A stretch of DNA of 64,000 nucleotides from Corynebacterium flavescens (GTDB lineage: Bacteria; Actinomycetota; Actinomycetes; Mycobacteriales; Mycobacteriaceae): the NCBI RefSeq assembly GCF_008693105.1, contig NZ_VXKK01000009.1:62001-126000 (forward strand), read 5' to 3'. The notes beneath the pieces are model-generated. The model was not told where the DNA came from, made no database searches, and was given only the letters and a program-made list of their open reading frames with translations. The translations under genes were made by a program, and so were the position numbers. Numbering within the stretch: position 1 is the first letter of the stretch; each line of letters starts with the position of its first letter. Shown piece by piece: positions 17,019 to 25,891 of this stretch.

Positions 17019-18389
17019 ATGCGGAATAAATCGACACGGTTGTCAGATGTTGAGGCCCTAGAGAAGATCCTGCGCAGCGATGATGCGCTGGATCCGGAGA
17101 TTGCCTCCCACTTGCAGGAGCTGGCGGCGCGCCTGCCCTTGCGGGAGCTCATTTCCTTAGTAGAGCGCTGCAATTCCGTGCGCGCGGCGCTTATCTTGCG
17201 CCTCCTGCCAAGGCACAGGTCCATCGCGGTTTTTGATGCGCTGGACTTTGGCCAGCAGGCGGATCTCATTGATGAGCTGGGAAATTCCGAGGTGTTCGAG
17301 TTCTTCGACTCCCTGGAACCGGAGGATCGCGTCGCGCTTCTCGACGAGCTGCCGGCCGAGATCGCAGACCGCCTCCTGAAGTCCTTGAAGAAGCCGGCCC
17401 GTGACGTCACCGGCGTTGTTTTGGGGTACGAGAAGGGCTCGGTGGGCCGCCGCATGTCGCCCGAGGTGCCGGACATCTATCCCGAGATGACCGCGCGGGA
17501 AGCCCTCCGGCAGCTACGCGCCACCGCACGGGATCTGGAGACTATATATACCTTGCCCGTCGTGCGCACGGACAGGCGCTTGGTGGGAGTCTTGAGCTTC
17601 CGCGAGCTCTTTCAGGCCCCGGATGATAAGCCTCTTGGCGAGTTGATGAAGGAGGCCGTTTATACCTATGCCAGCGCGGATGCGGAGGAAACTGCGCGCT
17701 GGTTCCTCCCGCTGGATATCTTGGCCATCCCGGTGGTCGATGACTCGCGTCGCCTAGTTGGCCTTTTGACCTGGGACGACGCCACCGACATCGTGGAGGA
17801 GGCGGATTCCGAGGACACCGCGCGCTCTGGTGGTACTGAGGCCCTTAATCAGCCTTATATGTCGACTCCGCTGTTCAAGCTCGTGCGCCTGCGCATCGTG
17901 TGGCTCTTGGTCCTGGCCGTTTCCGCCCTGCTGACTGTGCAGGTGCTCTCCGTATTCGAGGACACGCTCGCCGCCGCCGTGGTGCTCTCCCTCTTCATTC
18001 CGCTGCTCACGGGAACCGGCGGCAACACCGGCAATCAGGCGGCAACGACGGTCACGCGCGCCCTGGCCTTGGGGGACGTGCGTACCAAGGATCTCTGGGC
18101 GGTGCTCTGGCGTGAGCTGCGGGTAGGCATGCTCTTGGGTGCGGCCCTAGGTGCACTCGGATTGCTGCTCGCCTCGCTGGTATTTGACCTGCATCTGGGC
18201 ATCGTCATTGGCGCGACGCTGTTCTTGGTGTGCTCGATGTCCGCCACCGTGGGCGGAATCATGCCCCTTGTGGCCAAGAAGGTAGGCGCCGACCCTGCAG
18301 TCTTTTCCAATCCCTTCATCTCCACGTTCTGCGATGCGACGGGGCTCATCATCTACTTCTTCATTGCCAAGGCTGTGTTGGGGATCTAA
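17019..18389 (+). CDS. mgtE: Magnesium transporter MgtE
   Basis: A 456-residue MgtE-type Mg2+ channel. Domain order: an alpha-solenoid N-domain to about residue 130 (LPRHRSIAVFDALD and LDELPAEIADRLL), two CBS motifs (LPVVRTDRRLVGVLSF near 180 and AIPVVDDSRRLVGLLTW near 245), then five TM helices. The pore signature is TGTGGNTGNQAATTVTRALA near residue 340, and FCDATGLIIYF lies in the last helix. MgtE closes when cytosolic Mg2+ fills sites between the N and CBS domains; the acidic residues for this are present. The ATG at 17019 is chosen with GATAGGGG upstream; an in-frame earlier start adds only 13 residues. Transcribed alone. Confidence 0.93.
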   Translation: MRNKSTRLSDVEALEKILRSDDALDPEIASHLQELAARLPLRELISLVERCNSVRAALILRLLPRHRSIAVFDALDFGQQADLIDELGNSEVFEFFDSLEPEDRVALLDELPAEIADRLLKSLKKPARDVTGVVLGYEKGSVGRRMSPEVPDIYPEMTAREALRQLRATARDLETIYTLPVVRTDRRLVGVLSFRELFQAPDDKPLGELMKEAVYTYASADAEETARWFLPLDILAIPVVDDSRRLVGLLTWDDATDIVEEADSEDTARSGGTEALNQPYMSTPLFKLVRLRIVWLLVLAVSALLTVQVLSVFEDTLAAAVVLSLFIPLLTGTGGNTGNQAATTVTRALALGDVRTKDLWAVLWRELRVGMLLGAALGALGLLLASLVFDLHLGIVIGATLFLVCSMSATVGGIMPLVAKKVGADPAVFSNPFISTFCDATGLIIYFFIAKAVLGI

Positions 18390-18435
18390 CTTCTTGGCTC
18401 TGGACCGGGGATTCGTGGACGGTGTGCTAGATTTT

Positions 18436-18588
18436 AGGGGCCCACAGCGGGGGTGAAAACCGGAAACAAGCTGAGAACTGCATGTGTACCAATTAGGGTC
18501 TGGGGTACCAGCGGTTGGTGGTTTATGCAACCCCGGCCGTCAAACGAGGTGTACATCACCTCCCCACGTTGACCAAGGAGGCAAGAGT
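18436..18588 (+). promoter_or_regulatory. Structured 5' leader of the dicarboxylate transporter gene (riboswitch-like, unassigned)
   Basis: A TAGATT -10 near 18429 would start a leader of about 150 bases. It contains GGTGAAAACCGG, AACTG and GTCTGGGGTACCAGCGG, which recall cobalamin-riboswitch core and B12-box elements, and CTGAGA plus CCAGCG, which recall a TPP switch; neither set is complete. Near the gene, GAGGTG (18546-18551) pairs with CACCTC (18557-18562). CACCTCC could instead pair with the AAGGAGG ribosome-binding site, a possible translational on/off choice. No known class can be assigned. Confidence 0.4.
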
Positions 18589-20163
18589 ATGACCATACCT
18601 CAGACCCACAGATCCACGGCCCACGCGGAAGGCGAGGATGATTGCGGCCCCCGGCCTCGGGCCTGGCGCCGCCAGCTCATCGGGCTATTTACCGGACTAA
18701 TTCTCGCGCTTATCGTTTTCTTCATCTTCCCCAGCAACTCGGTGGAGACGGTCCTCCAGTCCACCGGGGCCGACGAGGACACCACTTATACCCACGAAGC
18801 GCTGCGCACCGTGGCGGCCGTAACCATTCTCATGGGCGTGTGGTGGATGACGGAGGCTATACCTTTGGCGGCCACGGCGCTGATTCCCCTGGCAGTGTTC
18901 CCTCTCTTCGGCGTCGCCGGCATTAAAGATGTGGGCTCGCCCTATGCCTCCGCCACCATCTTCTTGTTCATGGGCGGATTCCTGATCGCACTCGCGCTCC
19001 AGCGTTGGAATATCCACCGCCGCATGGCCTTGGCCGTGGTCAAGATCGTGGGAACCTCTCCCAAACGCCTAGTACTAGGCTTCATGCTGGCCACCGGCTT
19101 CTTGTCCATGTGGGTGTCCAACACCGCCACCGCCGTGGTCATGTTGCCCATCGGCGTCTCCGTCTTGCACCTGACCGCAGAGACCGTCGGCGGTATGCGC
19201 AAGCAGGCGCGTTTTGCAAGCGCAATGATACTGGGAATTGCCTACGCCGCCTCCATCGGATCCCTCGGCACCCTCATCGGTACCCCGCCCAATGCGCTGC
19301 TGGCCGGGTACATGAAGTCGGCGCACGACATCACCATCGGCTTTGGAAAATGGATGCTTGTGGGCATGCCTCTGGCCATCGTTTTCCTATTTTTGGCGTG
19401 GTCGGTGTTGATTACTATTTTCAAACCGGAGATAAAGGAGATTCCCGGCGGCAAGGAGCTTATCGACGGCGAGATTAAACAGCTAGGTCCGTGGACTCCT
19501 CCGCAGATCATCACTGGGCTCATCTTCCTCATCGCCGCGCTGTCCTGGGTATTCGTCCCCTTCATTGTGGGCGAGGACTCCTACTACGACGACGCCATCA
19601 TCGGCATCATCGCGGGCCTGCTGCTGTTTATCCTGCCCGCTGAACCCAAGACCGGCGTGCGTTTGCTCGATTGGAAGACTGCGAATGAAATGCCCTGGGA
19701 CGTGCTCCTCCTCTTCGGCGGTGGCCTTTCCCTTTCTGCCATGTTCAGTGCCTCTGGCCTCTCCCTCTGGATCGGTGAGATGGCCAAGGGCCTGGGTGGA
19801 TTGCCCGTCTTCCTGCTCATCGCAGCCATTGCCTTGTTGGTCCTTCTCCTTACTGAGATCACCTCCAATACCGCCACCGCGGCCACCTTCTTGCCGATTA
19901 TGGGCGGCGTCGCAGTCGGAATCGGGCTGACCGCCAACGGCGAGGCAAACGTCCTATTGCTCACCATTCCGGTCGCCCTAGCCGCAACCTGTGCTTTCAT
20001 GCTGCCGGTGGCAACCCCGCCTAATGCCATCGCCTTCGGATCCGGTTACGTCAAGATTGGCGAGATGATCAAGGGCGGCATTTGGCTCAACATCATAGGC
20101 TGCGTTCTCATCACGCTGACCACATATTTTATTGCCATACCAGTATTCGGGCTCGTGGGTTAA
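18589..20163 (+). CDS. DASS-family (SLC13) Na+/dicarboxylate symporter
   Basis: A 524-residue divalent-anion:Na+ symporter. The two internal halves each carry the family's SNT motif and a T-x-P-P-N-A loop: WVSNTATAVVMLPIG with GTPPNALLAGY, and ITSNTATAATFLPIMGG with ATPPNAIAFGSG. About a dozen TM helices follow a polar tail of 35 residues. The family imports succinate, fumarate, malate or related anions; a C. glutamicum relative in similar surroundings is the DccT dicarboxylate carrier. The ATG at 18589 has an ideal AAGGAGGC site. Control probably acts through the structured leader in front; a strong terminator follows the gene. Confidence 0.88.
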   Translation: MTIPQTHRSTAHAEGEDDCGPRPRAWRRQLIGLFTGLILALIVFFIFPSNSVETVLQSTGADEDTTYTHEALRTVAAVTILMGVWWMTEAIPLAATALIPLAVFPLFGVAGIKDVGSPYASATIFLFMGGFLIALALQRWNIHRRMALAVVKIVGTSPKRLVLGFMLATGFLSMWVSNTATAVVMLPIGVSVLHLTAETVGGMRKQARFASAMILGIAYAASIGSLGTLIGTPPNALLAGYMKSAHDITIGFGKWMLVGMPLAIVFLFLAWSVLITIFKPEIKEIPGGKELIDGEIKQLGPWTPPQIITGLIFLIAALSWVFVPFIVGEDSYYDDAIIGIIAGLLLFILPAEPKTGVRLLDWKTANEMPWDVLLLFGGGLSLSAMFSASGLSLWIGEMAKGLGGLPVFLLIAAIALLVLLLTEITSNTATAATFLPIMGGVAVGIGLTANGEANVLLLTIPVALAATCAFMLPVATPPNAIAFGSGYVKIGEMIKGGIWLNIIGCVLITLTTYFIAIPVFGLVG

Positions 20164-20176
20164 GCCCCCACATTCC

Positions 20177-20224
20177 AGCTACCCTCAGGAAAGGCGCAGT
20201 TTGCACCGCTTAGGGTAGCTTTTG
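20177..20224 (+). terminator. Rho-independent terminator after the DASS transporter gene
   Basis: AGCTACCCT (20177-20185) and AGGGTAGCT (20212-20220) form a perfect nine-pair stem, followed by TTTTGCTTGTT. Confidence 0.85.
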
Positions 20225-20301
20225 CTTGTTAGGAAACCGTGCGCCTTTTCACCATAATTGGGGTAATCAAAACTTCATTCTCTCTAAAAAGGAGGGTTGC
20301 C

Positions 20302-21006
20302 ATGTCGCACCCCAATGAGCCGCACGAAGGAACCGAAGGCTCGCGTTTGAACTCCCTGCGGGCGGCGGTCCTCGGCGCCAACGACGGCATCGTCAGTGTG
20401 TCCGCACTCATCCTCGGCGTCATCGGCTCCGGGGCGGGGTCTGCCGCCATCTTCACGGCCGGTTTAGCCTCCACCATCGCCGGTGCGGTTTCCATGTCCC
20501 TGGGTGAGTACGTCTCGGTTTCCGCTCAGCGCGACACCGAGCGCGCGCAGGTGGAACAAGAGCGCCGCGAACTGGCCGAGGACCCGGAGGGCGAGCACCT
20601 AGAGCTCGCCGGAATCCTCGAGGGCTATGGCGTGACTAAGGAAACAGCGCATACCGCCGCAACGGAAATAAGTGGCGGCAATACTCTCTCTGCGCATCTG
20701 CGCCTAGAACTCGGCCTCGACGGGGACGATCTCACCAGCCCCTGGCAGGCTGCCGGCTGGTCAGCGCTGTCCTTCCTTTCCGGTGCGTTGCTGCCCTTGC
20801 TCTCCGTTTTCGTTGCACCCCGCGGCAACGAGGCGCTGTTGGTAACGGCGGTTACTCTCGTGGCTTTGTCGATAACGGGCTTTATCTCCGCGAAGCTCTC
20901 CCGCACCTCACCAGTGGTCTCCGTGGCCCGCCTCGTTATCGGTGGCGCGCTCGGCCTCGCTGTCACCTACGGAATCGGTTCTCTCTTTGGCATGTCAACC
21001 GGCTAA
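20302..21006 (+). CDS. VIT/CCC1-family membrane protein (putative iron/manganese transporter)
   Basis: A 234-residue member of the vacuolar iron transporter family. TM1 begins LRAAVLGANDGIVSVSALILG with the conserved A-N-D-G. TM2 reads GLASTIAGAVSMSLGEYVSVSAQRD, the family hallmark with Met and Glu metal ligands. A charged cytoplasmic metal-binding domain (EQERRELAEDPEGE) comes before three more helices. Such proteins export Fe2+ or Mn2+ by proton antiport, which in bacteria would lower cytosolic metal. The ATG at 20302 follows GGAGGG; the longer in-frame reading upstream lacks a site and is not family-like. Monocistronic, flanked by a terminator and the tRNA-Arg promoter. Confidence 0.87.
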   Translation: MSHPNEPHEGTEGSRLNSLRAAVLGANDGIVSVSALILGVIGSGAGSAAIFTAGLASTIAGAVSMSLGEYVSVSAQRDTERAQVEQERRELAEDPEGEHLELAGILEGYGVTKETAHTAATEISGGNTLSAHLRLELGLDGDDLTSPWQAAGWSALSFLSGALLPLLSVFVAPRGNEALLVTAVTLVALSITGFISAKLSRTSPVVSVARLVIGGALGLAVTYGIGSLFGMSTG

Positions 21007-21026
21007 ATGCCCGCTTACATGGCGAT

Positions 21027-21055
21027 TTGTGGCTATTGCTGCTCGACGCTATAGT
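21027..21055 (+). promoter_or_regulatory. Promoter of tRNA-Arg
   Basis: TTGTGG (21027-21032) and TATAGT (21050-21055) have a 17-base spacer and lie 36 bases upstream of the tRNA. Confidence 0.6.
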
Positions 21056-21091
21056 TAAATCTCGTTGCACAGTACAGCTGCTCAACAAAAT

Positions 21092-21164
21092 GCGCCCGTA
21101 GCTCAACGGATAGAGCATCTGACTACGGATCAGAAGGTTGGGAGTTCGAATCTCTTCGGGCGCA
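21092..21164 (+). tRNA. tRNA-Arg (ACG)
   Basis: A 73-base class I tRNA: acceptor GCGCCCG/CGGGCGC, anticodon ACG in CTACGGA, T-loop GTTCGAATC, discriminator A. The CCA end is not encoded. The first anticodon base is the substrate of TadA, which is encoded at 26400-26849. Confidence 0.97.
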
Positions 21165-21170
21165 CAGTTT

Positions 21171-21206
21171 ATCCCCGTTCTTGTTATTTCAAGGATGGGG
21201 ATTTTG
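21171..21206 (+). terminator. Terminator after tRNA-Arg
   Basis: ATCCCC (21171-21176) pairs with GGGGAT (21197-21202). An inner CTTG/CAAG pairing strengthens it, and TTTT follows. Confidence 0.7.
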
Positions 21207-21520
21207 CTATGTGCGGGCACTCCAGTTTCGGTGGTCTTGGCGTGTTCACTGCCCGCAGTGGCCAAAAACTTCAGAAACTGGCCACTATTTACCGTGAAAA
21301 CGCCGTGGCGCGCTCAAGCCTGGTGTGGCATCTATTTCGGGGGAGGGAAGTGTCCCTGGATCTGCCACTCTTGTCACACCAGTATTCACCCGTCACAGAT
21401 TCCTTCTCTCGGCGGCCCAGAGGCCATATGTCCTGCTATGGTCAATTCGCAGCGCATACGTCCGTGCACCCTCCCTGCGGTGGTGAGGGGTTACTCATCT
21501 CTTCTCTGGATAGGAAATCT
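21207..21520 (+). other. 314-bp intergenic stretch before the YdcF-like gene
   Basis: No gene is seen. An extended -10 element TGCTATGGT at 21432-21440 is a plausible promoter for the following gene. An open frame continues upstream in phase with it but starts before the tRNA, so it is not a credible coding extension. Confidence 0.5.
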
Positions 21521-22048
21521 ATGTCTTTGACCGGCAACGCTATTGTCGCGACCGGCATCGCTGCGTCCCAGGCGTTCTCCTCTACTAGCTCCGCCGTCGA
21601 TCTTTCCTCGGAGGTTGCAGGGCTATCGTCGGCTTCCGATCTTGTGGCGGCACACAACGCGGCTTTTGCGGGAGCGCCCATCGTTGTCCTCGGGGCACGT
21701 CTCAACCCTGATTGCGTACCGCCTGCAGTGCTTAACAAGCGGCTGGATCGTGCGGCAGCGTTCGTGCGCCTGCATCCTGCCAATCGCGTCGTCGTGACCG
21801 GCGGCAAGACGCAGGGCGGTTGCCCCACCGAGTCGCAGTCCATGGAGGCCATGCTGCGCGCACGCCTCGTGTTCAACCCCATCATTCGTGATGAGTGGTC
21901 GGGCAACACCGTCCAAAACGCCCAGGCCGTTGCTGGTTTGATCCCCGACAAGCAGGTCGTGTTGGTTACGAGCCAGGACCACTTGCCGCGCGCCATGGGC
22001 AACTTCGCCAGCGTGGGCATAGAAACCAAGGGCGTCGCCGCTTTCTAG
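21521..22048 (+). CDS. YdcF-like (DUF218) protein, 175 aa
   Basis: The DUF218 core is clear: APIVVLGARLNPDCVPPAVLNKRLDRA, then ANRVVVTGGKTQGGCPTESQ, the SGNTVQNAQ helix, and VVLVTSQDHLPRAMGNF with the conserved S-x-x-H-x-x-R-A. The family is linked to envelope metabolism (ElyC/YdcF-type), but the reaction is unknown. The N-terminal 45 residues are Ala/Ser-rich and weakly hydrophobic, perhaps an export segment. The protein stops soon after the last core helix (GVAAF), at the short end for the family. The ATG at 21521 has only a weak GGATAGGA upstream. The lipoprotein gene that follows is 64 bases away and may be co-transcribed. Confidence 0.72.
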   Translation: MSLTGNAIVATGIAASQAFSSTSSAVDLSSEVAGLSSASDLVAAHNAAFAGAPIVVLGARLNPDCVPPAVLNKRLDRAAAFVRLHPANRVVVTGGKTQGGCPTESQSMEAMLRARLVFNPIIRDEWSGNTVQNAQAVAGLIPDKQVVLVTSQDHLPRAMGNFASVGIETKGVAAF

Positions 22049-22112
22049 TAAATCTAGTGAGCTCAACTTATCTTGAAAGCGGTTGGGTGGACAACACCCT
22101 AGAAGGATTCCG

Positions 22113-22655
22113 GTGAGAATTTCAGTATTTACCATTGTTGCTGGCCTCATTTGCTCATTTGCTCTCACAGCATGCAGTAGCGGAGACTCTGAAGATTCTG
22201 TATCTTCGCCGTCGAGCACCCCTGCCACTTCCAGCTCAAAGGCGGAGACGTCTACGACGAAGAGTGAGACCACTAGCTCTGAAGTAGCGTCTGACTCTGT
22301 GATCCCTAGTCACGCAGCTATAGAGCCTGCGCCGATCACCGAGGCGGCTGTGGAACAGCCTTATGTGTTGTATTGCCTCGAGGGCACTCCAGGCCCAGCC
22401 ACGTGGTCTGACAATCAAATTAGATTCTCGCAAGAGTGTTTCGATAGTTTGACCGTGGGCCAAGGTGACTACCGGTGTCCGTACACGGATCATTATGTAC
22501 ACGACCCATCTGAATGTGAGAGCAACCGCTCGAGGCCAAGTGTGCAGGATTCTCCTGCGCCCCTAGGCGGAGATCCTTCTACCTGGTTTTATGACGGTCC
22601 GAGGAATGAAAATGGCGACCCTGTTGACCATCCGCAGTTGAACTGGCCGAGCTAG
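22113..22655 (+). CDS. Putative lipoprotein, 180 aa
   Basis: It begins with a classic lipoprotein signal: a basic start, a hydrophobic ISVFTIVAGLICSFALT stretch, then the lipobox LTAC with the lipidated Cys near residue 21. A Ser/Thr-rich linker of about 50 residues follows, then a domain with four cysteines (YCLEGTP, QECFDS, YRCPYTD, SECES) that could make two disulfides. No known domain is recognised. The GTG at 22113 with AAGGA upstream is chosen over an upstream frame that would bury the signal sequence. Expected to be anchored to the outer face of the plasma membrane; role unknown. Confidence 0.75.
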   Translation: MRISVFTIVAGLICSFALTACSSGDSEDSVSSPSSTPATSSSKAETSTTKSETTSSEVASDSVIPSHAAIEPAPITEAAVEQPYVLYCLEGTPGPATWSDNQIRFSQECFDSLTVGQGDYRCPYTDHYVHDPSECESNRSRPSVQDSPAPLGGDPSTWFYDGPRNENGDPVDHPQLNWPS

Positions 22656-22883
22656 TTTTCAGCGCTAATAGTGCATTTTTCGGCCGGAATAGTGCTGTCC
22701 AGCTAAAGACAGTAACCCCGAAACCTGTTGAGTTGGACTAATTGGCGTAGAAGCATTCAAGCAATGGGGGACTGCGACAAAAGGGTTCTCGATCCAGTAA
22801 CGACAGAGGTAGTGGGAGTGCTAAAGAGCACTTAGGCGGCCCAATTATGGCTAAAAGGCACATTTGGGAGCACACTGTATGCC
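22656..22883 (+). other. Intergenic leader upstream of kup
   Basis: These 228 bases contain no gene. They hold several short inverted repeats (for example AGTGCT...AGCACT around 22817-22833) and purine-rich runs. Kup genes in many Gram-positive bacteria are under c-di-AMP riboswitches, but I could not match the conserved core here. No Shine-Dalgarno sequence is obvious right before the Kup ATG. Confidence 0.35.
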
Positions 22884-24794
22884 ATGAAGATCTCAGTGTC
22901 TCCGCAGGTGGCTGCGAAGGGCGGATCGCCGCTACTGGCGCTCGGCGCTTTGGGCGTGGTGTTCGGTGATATCGGAACGAGCCCGCTCTACGCTCTCCAC
23001 ACTGCTTTCAGCATGGAGCACAACGCCGTTGAGGTAGATACCCATAACGTCTACGGCGTCATTTCAATGGTGCTGTGGACCATCACGGTTATCGTGACCG
23101 TCAAGTATGTCTTGCTGGTGACGCGGGCTGACAATGACGGCCAGGGCGGAATCCTAGCGCTGGTGGCGCTGTTGCGCAGGTACCTCAAGGGCAGGCATCG
23201 CCTCGGCATGCTGGTCACGGTGTGCGGAATGATAGGCGCCGCGTTGTTTATTGGGGATGCCGTCATCACACCGGCGATTTCGGTTCTCAGCGCCGTGGAA
23301 GGCATGGCTGTGGTGTCACCCGGCCTTCACCACTATGTGGTGCCAGTAGCCATCGTGGTGTTGAGCGCGCTTTTTCTCATTCAGCCTTTTGGTACCGGAA
23401 AGGTAGGCCGGGCTTTCGGGCCGATTATGCTGGCGTGGTTTATCACCATGGCGGTGTTGGGCGTGCCGCAGATTGTTGCGCACCCGGCAATCCTGGCGAG
23501 CCTGTCCCCGCACTGGGCGTTGAGCCTGCTGCTGCGCGAGCCGTTAGAGGCCTTCATTCTCATGGGAGCCATTGTCTTGACTGTCACGGGTGCTGAGGCG
23601 CTCTACGCGGACTTGGGTCATTTCGGGGCCACGGCGATTCGCTCGGCATGGTTCTGGGTGGCTATGCCCTCCCTCATGGTGGTGTACCTAGGGCAGGGGG
23701 CGCTGGTGATTTCGCACCCAGCGGCGGTGTCCAATCCGCTCTTTCACCTAGCTCCCCCGAGTCTGCAGATTCCGCTGGTCGTCTTCGCTACTGTCGCCAC
23801 CATCATCGCCTCCCAAGCGGTTATCTCCGGGGCATTCGCCGTGATTCGCCAGGCAGTCCGGCTCAACCTCTTGCCGCGAATGACGGTGCGCCACACCTCG
23901 ACGAGTGAGGAGGGGCAGATTTATCTGCCGCTGGTTAATGCGCTCATTTACTGTGGCGTAGTTGCGTTGATCTTGATCTTCCGCTCCTCCGAGCGTCTCG
24001 CCGAGGCCTATGGCCTCGCGGTGACGGGCACGCTGGTGCTCGAGTCTTTGCTGTTTTTGCTCTTTGCCCACTTGGCATGGGGCTGGCGGTGGCGGGCTGT
24101 TGGCTGTTATGTCCTAGCTATAGGCAGCCTGGAGTTGTTGCTGCTGGCGGCGAATAGCACCAAGATCTTTGTGGGCGGCTGGCTGCCCATTGGCATGGCT
24201 GGCCTTATCTTCTTGCTCATGGTTATCTGGCGTCGTGGCAGCAGGCGGCTGCTCAAGCGGCGCGGTGAACTAGAGGGAATGCTTCCGGAATTCATTGCTG
24301 CGCTGCCGGAGCGCAATATTCGCCGGATTGCGGGAACAGCGGTCTATACCCACCCCAATCCTGAGACCACGCCGCTGGCGCTCGTGCGCTGCGTCGAGGA
24401 CTTCCATGTACTCCACGAGCACGTGCTCATCGTGCGGCTGGTAGCCATGAACGTCCCGCACGTGCCACCCGTGGAGAGGATCTCCGTGGATAATCTCAGC
24501 TCCATCCGGGAGGGGATAGTGCACGTGACGGTGCGGGCGGGATTCGCTGACGATCAAGACATCCCGGCTAACCTGCGCTACGGGCTAAGCCAGCACCCAG
24601 AATTAGATGTGGACTTAGATTCGGCGTTGTACTTCCTCTCGGTGCTGACCCTGCGCCCAGCCGAGGTGCGGCACTGGAACCAGTGGCACCAGCGCCTGTT
24701 CTTGTCCATGGACCGGAACCAGGCCAAGCGCACCGAGGCTTTTCACCTGCCGCCGCGCCAGACCGTGGTGCTCGGCTCCGAGTTGCACCTCTAG
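22884..24794 (+). CDS. kup: Kup-family potassium uptake protein
   Basis: A 636-residue KUP/HAK/KT transporter for K+/H+ symport. The N-terminal signature LGALGVVFGDIGTSPLYALH is present, followed by NDGQGGILALVALLRR and GDAVITPAISVLSAVEG. The GAEALYADLGHFG segment lies near residue 235. About 12 TM helices precede a cytoplasmic domain of 180 residues that includes ALVRCVEDFHVLHEHVLIV. Catalytic/coupling acidic residues of TM1 (GD) are in place. The ATG at 22884 gives the expected N-terminus. Monocistronic, with the tyrA gene converging 29 bases downstream. Confidence 0.92.
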   Translation: MKISVSPQVAAKGGSPLLALGALGVVFGDIGTSPLYALHTAFSMEHNAVEVDTHNVYGVISMVLWTITVIVTVKYVLLVTRADNDGQGGILALVALLRRYLKGRHRLGMLVTVCGMIGAALFIGDAVITPAISVLSAVEGMAVVSPGLHHYVVPVAIVVLSALFLIQPFGTGKVGRAFGPIMLAWFITMAVLGVPQIVAHPAILASLSPHWALSLLLREPLEAFILMGAIVLTVTGAEALYADLGHFGATAIRSAWFWVAMPSLMVVYLGQGALVISHPAAVSNPLFHLAPPSLQIPLVVFATVATIIASQAVISGAFAVIRQAVRLNLLPRMTVRHTSTSEEGQIYLPLVNALIYCGVVALILIFRSSERLAEAYGLAVTGTLVLESLLFLLFAHLAWGWRWRAVGCYVLAIGSLELLLLAANSTKIFVGGWLPIGMAGLIFLLMVIWRRGSRRLLKRRGELEGMLPEFIAALPERNIRRIAGTAVYTHPNPETTPLALVRCVEDFHVLHEHVLIVRLVAMNVPHVPPVERISVDNLSSIREGIVHVTVRAGFADDQDIPANLRYGLSQHPELDVDLDSALYFLSVLTLRPAEVRHWNQWHQRLFLSMDRNQAKRTEAFHLPPRQTVVLGSELHL

Positions 24795-24823
24795 CACCGC
24801 GCTGAATGCACCCAGCCAAGAAA

Positions 24824-25852
24824 TCAGAAGATCTCTATGCGCCCACCCAAAGACTCCGACTGGCGCAGCTGGCCCACCCAGTGGGGCGCGCCGGGGTGGA
24901 GGCGCAGCACGGGGCGCGAGGAAATCTTGATGGGGGAGACAGATTCCTTGCGGGCGCCCGAGCGGGCGTCGATGCGGGTGCGGGCTCTATACCCGGCGTC
25001 GGCAAGCTCCTCGATGGAGGGCTGCGGCGCGGCGAGGGAATCGCGGGCATCCTGCAGTAGGTGCAGGGCCTCGTCGAGGGCATCCACCAGGGCGGGGGCG
25101 TTGGTCTCACACATCTGGCGCACCAGCGCCGGGGTGGTGCCGGCGACGCGGGTGCCGTCCTTGAAGGAGCCAGCGGCCAGGGATTGGGCGAGGATGCCGC
25201 CGTTATCGCCCACGATGGCCAGGACCTCAGCTAGGACATGAGGCAGGTGGGAAACGCGGGCGACGGCGGCATCGTGATTGGCCACGCGCACGGGGACGGC
25301 CTCCGCGTGGACCATTTGGGTCATGCGGACGACGTCGGCGAAAAGGTCCTCCCAGAACTTAGGCACGCGTTCGCCACGGGCGTCGCACTCATCGGCGTAA
25401 TCATAGGTAATGGCCCAGGCAGCGCCGGAGAATAGACCCTTTTGGGAATGCTCCCACCCTGACAGCGCGGTGCCGGCCATGGGATGGCCGCCCACGTAGC
25501 GGTCATTCATGTTGCGCTGCTGCACCTGCTCGCGCACGGCACTCTTGACGGAGACGACATCGGTGATGCCGCAGGTGGGGGCGTGCTCCGCAATGGCGTC
25601 GAGGATAGAACCCACGGCATTCATGGGCACGGCGATGACGATGAGGGCACCATCGGCCTCGGCGCGGGCTAAAACCTCCGGCAGGTTGTCGGTGACATCG
25701 AAGCCCTGTTTGAGGGCGATTCGCGTCCGCGAGGTGGAATGATTATAGCCATATACAGGGTGTTTGCGGGCGACGAGATCGCGCAGCACGGAGCCGCCGA
25801 TCAAGCCGAGGCCGATTATGCAAATGGGGCGTTGTACATCTGAAGGACTCAC
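24824..25852 (-). CDS. tyrA: Prephenate dehydrogenase TyrA
   Basis: A 342-residue NAD(P)+-dependent enzyme for tyrosine synthesis from prephenate or arogenate. The Rossmann motif is ICIIGLGLIGGSVLRDL near residue 10. The active-site motif GGHPMAGTALSGWEHS near residue 122 contains the conserved His; TDVVSVKSAV and VANHDAAVARVSHLPHVLA are also family hallmarks. No ACT domain is attached, which suggests no tyrosine feedback through ACT. The C-terminal 40 residues are basic and not conserved. A GTG start at 25850-25852 is used. It is divergent from the TadA-partner gene with only 39 bases between the starts. Confidence 0.9.
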   Translation of the reverse strand: MSPSDVQRPICIIGLGLIGGSVLRDLVARKHPVYGYNHSTSRTRIALKQGFDVTDNLPEVLARAEADGALIVIAVPMNAVGSILDAIAEHAPTCGITDVVSVKSAVREQVQQRNMNDRYVGGHPMAGTALSGWEHSQKGLFSGAAWAITYDYADECDARGERVPKFWEDLFADVVRMTQMVHAEAVPVRVANHDAAVARVSHLPHVLAEVLAIVGDNGGILAQSLAAGSFKDGTRVAGTTPALVRQMCETNAPALVDALDEALHLLQDARDSLAAPQPSIEELADAGYRARTRIDARSGARKESVSPIKISSRPVLRLHPGAPHWVGQLRQSESLGGRIEIF

Positions 25853-25891
25853 GGTGACAATTCTCGCACAACCCGACTATTCTCACGAGGT

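Noticed and set aside
18436..18588. TPP riboswitch call for the transporter leader
   Set aside because: CTGAGA and CCAGCG are present, but the UGA and UAAU core bases and the P3 stem next to CTGAGA are missing.
22656..22883. c-di-AMP (ydaO-type) riboswitch upstream of kup
   Set aside because: Expected by function, but I could not align the conserved core; left as an unassigned leader.
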